Assembly (NCBI GenBank): GCA_015494485.1
Contig: WGBF01000280.1
Coordinates: 1 to 6,997 of the forward strand
Length of the DNA: 6,997 bases
From: a bacterium
Lineage (GTDB): Bacteria; Calditrichota; Calditrichia; RBG-13-44-9; J042
Direction: 5' to 3'
Position 1 is the stretch's first letter. Each line of letters opens with the position of its first letter. The position numbers were made by a program, and so were the translations under genes. Below the pieces are notes generated by a model, which was not told the origin of the DNA, made no database searches, and saw only the letters and a list, made by a program, of their open reading frames with translations. Below are positions 5,502 through 6,997 of the stretch, in pieces.

Positions 5502-6997
5502 AATGTGTCTCCTGTTGTGCCCGGGCCATGTACTGGCAAATTAATTACAAATATTGTACCAGAAGAATACACCGAACTGAAATGAATGGTGCCTTTATGC
5601 TGAAGAATAATGTGTTTGGCAAATGCCAGCCCAAGGCCGCTGCCTTCCCGTTTGGTGGTGAAGTGCGGTTCAAAAATGCGGCTTTTGTATTCTTCGGGAA
5701 TGCCGGTACCGTTATCGGTGATGCGGATGGAAATCCGTTGGGGCTCACCGGGATCGCACGCCACATCAACGGAAATTTCACCCTTACCATTTAAGGCATC
5801 CAGGCTGTTTTCCAGAATGCAATGGATTGCCAGCTCAATCTGGCGGGCATCCCAGTAGACAACTTCCGGGAGATTGGGGGCAAATGACACATGAAGGTGT
5901 AGCGATTCGTTGGTATACATGGAAAACGGTTGAATGCATTTTTCAATAAACGATTTTAGTGGTAATTTTTCCACATGAAGAATTTCCAGGTCGCTGAATT
6001 TTAAAAAATCCCGGGTAATGTTGCGGATGCGCAACAGTTCGGCGTGGGCATCTTCCAATTCGTGTTGCACTTCGGAAATGCTTTCGGGGTATTTATCCCG
6101 CAGCCGCATGTAAATGGATTGTAGTTTTAATTGAACCCCTGCCAGTGGCGTTTTTAAATCGTGCACAATGCGGCGAATATTTTTTTGCCAGTTTTGTTGC
6201 CGTTCGTGTAATACGCGCTGGGTACTGTCTTTAATTTCCACCAGATAGGCATTCACAAAATTAAAAAAGCTCACAAATGGGGTAACCGTTATTTCCCCGA
6301 TAAAGGTGGTAGTGGCATCTTCAATCTGAAAACTGGCATGGTATTGTTGGCGGCTGGTCATGCTTTTGCGGATGGCCACCACAATTTCCGGGCGCGAAAC
6401 AAATCCAAGTTGAAAATGCTGTTTCTGTTTCAGGGGAGGATTTAGCTGTAGGAACTGATTAATCCGTTGGTTGAAAGTGATGACGCGGCCTTTGTGGTCC
6501 AGCAGGATAATGGCATGCTGGGAATGATGAATGGAGTAAAAAAAGTAACTGATGTACTGCTTGGCGCGATTCACCAGCCAGTGAATTCCGGTATACAACC
6601 CCACCTGGGCAGCGAATAGGAAGAAAAGTATTGCCCATAAATAGGCATACCAGGGATTTTTCTCCGGGCGAAAAATGCGGCCTTCATTTTTGTAAAAAAC
6701 GGCGAAATCGTGGTGGGCTTTGGATCGGGTTTGAATGGGATAAATTTTGATTATGGGTTCTTGGTTGATTAAAGGAAAACGGGCGAGTAGTTTTAGGTTA
6801 TTATCCAGTAAAAAATATTCAATCCCGGAATAAACCAGCAGGGTTCGTTGATGGTCAATCCATTTTCCCGCAGTGATTAAAGCCAGGTTTTTGTTGGGAA
6901 TCGGTGTTGCTTGATGGATAACCGAGAATTGTTCATCCAGTTGCAGCACGCGTTGTCCCCGGAGAGAAATGTAAATGGAAGGGATTGAATCATTGAC
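5498..6997 (-). CDS. Membrane sensor histidine kinase, N-terminus beyond window
   Basis: The visible 499 residues are the C-terminal part of a sensor kinase; the frame is open to the right edge with coherent protein sequence, so the GTG at 6949 is only an internal codon and the true start lies outside. Numbering from the edge: 1-115 are extracytoplasmic, strand-rich sequence that could be the end of a beta-propeller-like sensor; 116-143 is a transmembrane helix (YLWAILFFLFAAQVGLYTG); 153-256 is a PAS-like domain (AIILLDHKGRVITFN); the dimerization domain has phospho-accepting His279 in HDLKTPL; the ATPase has ENSLDA (396-401), DNGTGIP (428-434), FEPHFTTK (442-449) and GSGLGLAFAK (452-461). 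All boxes are intact, so it should be an active kinase. Its stop overlaps the regulator start (ATGA, 5501-5498), implying translational coupling and a cognate pair. The signal sensed is unknown. Confidence 0.93.
   Translation of the reverse strand, partial: VNDSIPSIYISLRGQRVLQLDEQFSVIHQATPIPNKNLALITAGKWIDHQRTLLVYSGIEYFLLDNNLKLLARFPLINQEPIIKIYPIQTRSKAHHDFAVFYKNEGRIFRPEKNPWYAYLWAILFFLFAAQVGLYTGIHWLVNRAKQYISYFFYSIHHSQHAIILLDHKGRVITFNQRINQFLQLNPPLKQKQHFQLGFVSRPEIVVAIRKSMTSRQQYHASFQIEDATTTFIGEITVTPFVSFFNFVNAYLVEIKDSTQRVLHERQQNWQKNIRRIVHDLKTPLAGVQLKLQSIYMRLRDKYPESISEVQHELEDAHAELLRIRNITRDFLKFSDLEILHVEKLPLKSFIEKCIQPFSMYTNESLHLHVSFAPNLPEVVYWDARQIELAIHCILENSLDALNGKGEISVDVACDPGEPQRISIRITDNGTGIPEEYKSRIFEPHFTTKREGSGLGLAFAKHIILQHKGTIHFSSVYSSGTIFVINLPVHGPGTTGDTL

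Overview
The window is densely coded bacterial DNA of roughly balanced base composition. It holds six protein genes, two of them cut by the window edges, one clear terminator and no RNA gene, mobile element or CRISPR array that I can see. Most starts have a strong AGGAGG-like ribosome binding site, there is a lipobox lipoprotein and a cleavable signal peptide, and there is an NtrC-type (sigma-54) two-component pair, so the host is a bacterium. The archaeal-type HMG-CoA synthase and the DUF3365 (Tll0287-like) haem lipoprotein would fit an environmental, possibly thermophilic or anaerobic lineage such as Calditrichota or a relative. That placement is a guess; nothing here fixes the phylum.

Layout. 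Positions 2-709 (minus) are the 5' two-thirds or so of an HMG-CoA synthase gene that runs off the left edge. A 211-bp gap follows with a perfect 19-bp palindrome. Positions 921-1562 (minus) encode a secreted c-type haem lipoprotein of the DUF3365 family. A 145-bp divergent intergenic region with an 8+8 bp inverted repeat separates it from a small DUF302 protein on the plus strand (1708-2094), which ends in a textbook rho-independent terminator. After about 240 bp of non-coding sequence, positions 2406-4151 (plus) encode an exported DUF885-family putative metallopeptidase. It converges, with a 3-bp gap, on a two-component operon on the minus strand: a membrane sensor histidine kinase (5498 to beyond 6997, 5' end missing), then an NtrC-family response regulator (4155-5501) joined to it by an ATGA stop/start overlap.

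How the genes fit together. The kinase and regulator are plainly one signalling unit; their target is not visible and no convincing -24/-12 promoter was found in the window. The DUF3365 and DUF302 genes share a divergent control region and may be co-regulated, which would suit a redox or periplasmic function, but this is inference. HMG-CoA synthase points to a mevalonate route to isoprenoids, probably with thiolase and DUF35-type partners beyond the left edge. I see no evidence of an unprecedented multi-gene system. The points most worth a second look are the palindrome upstream of the HMG-CoA synthase gene, the divergent inverted repeat, and the GSFTGA variant in the sigma-54 activator.
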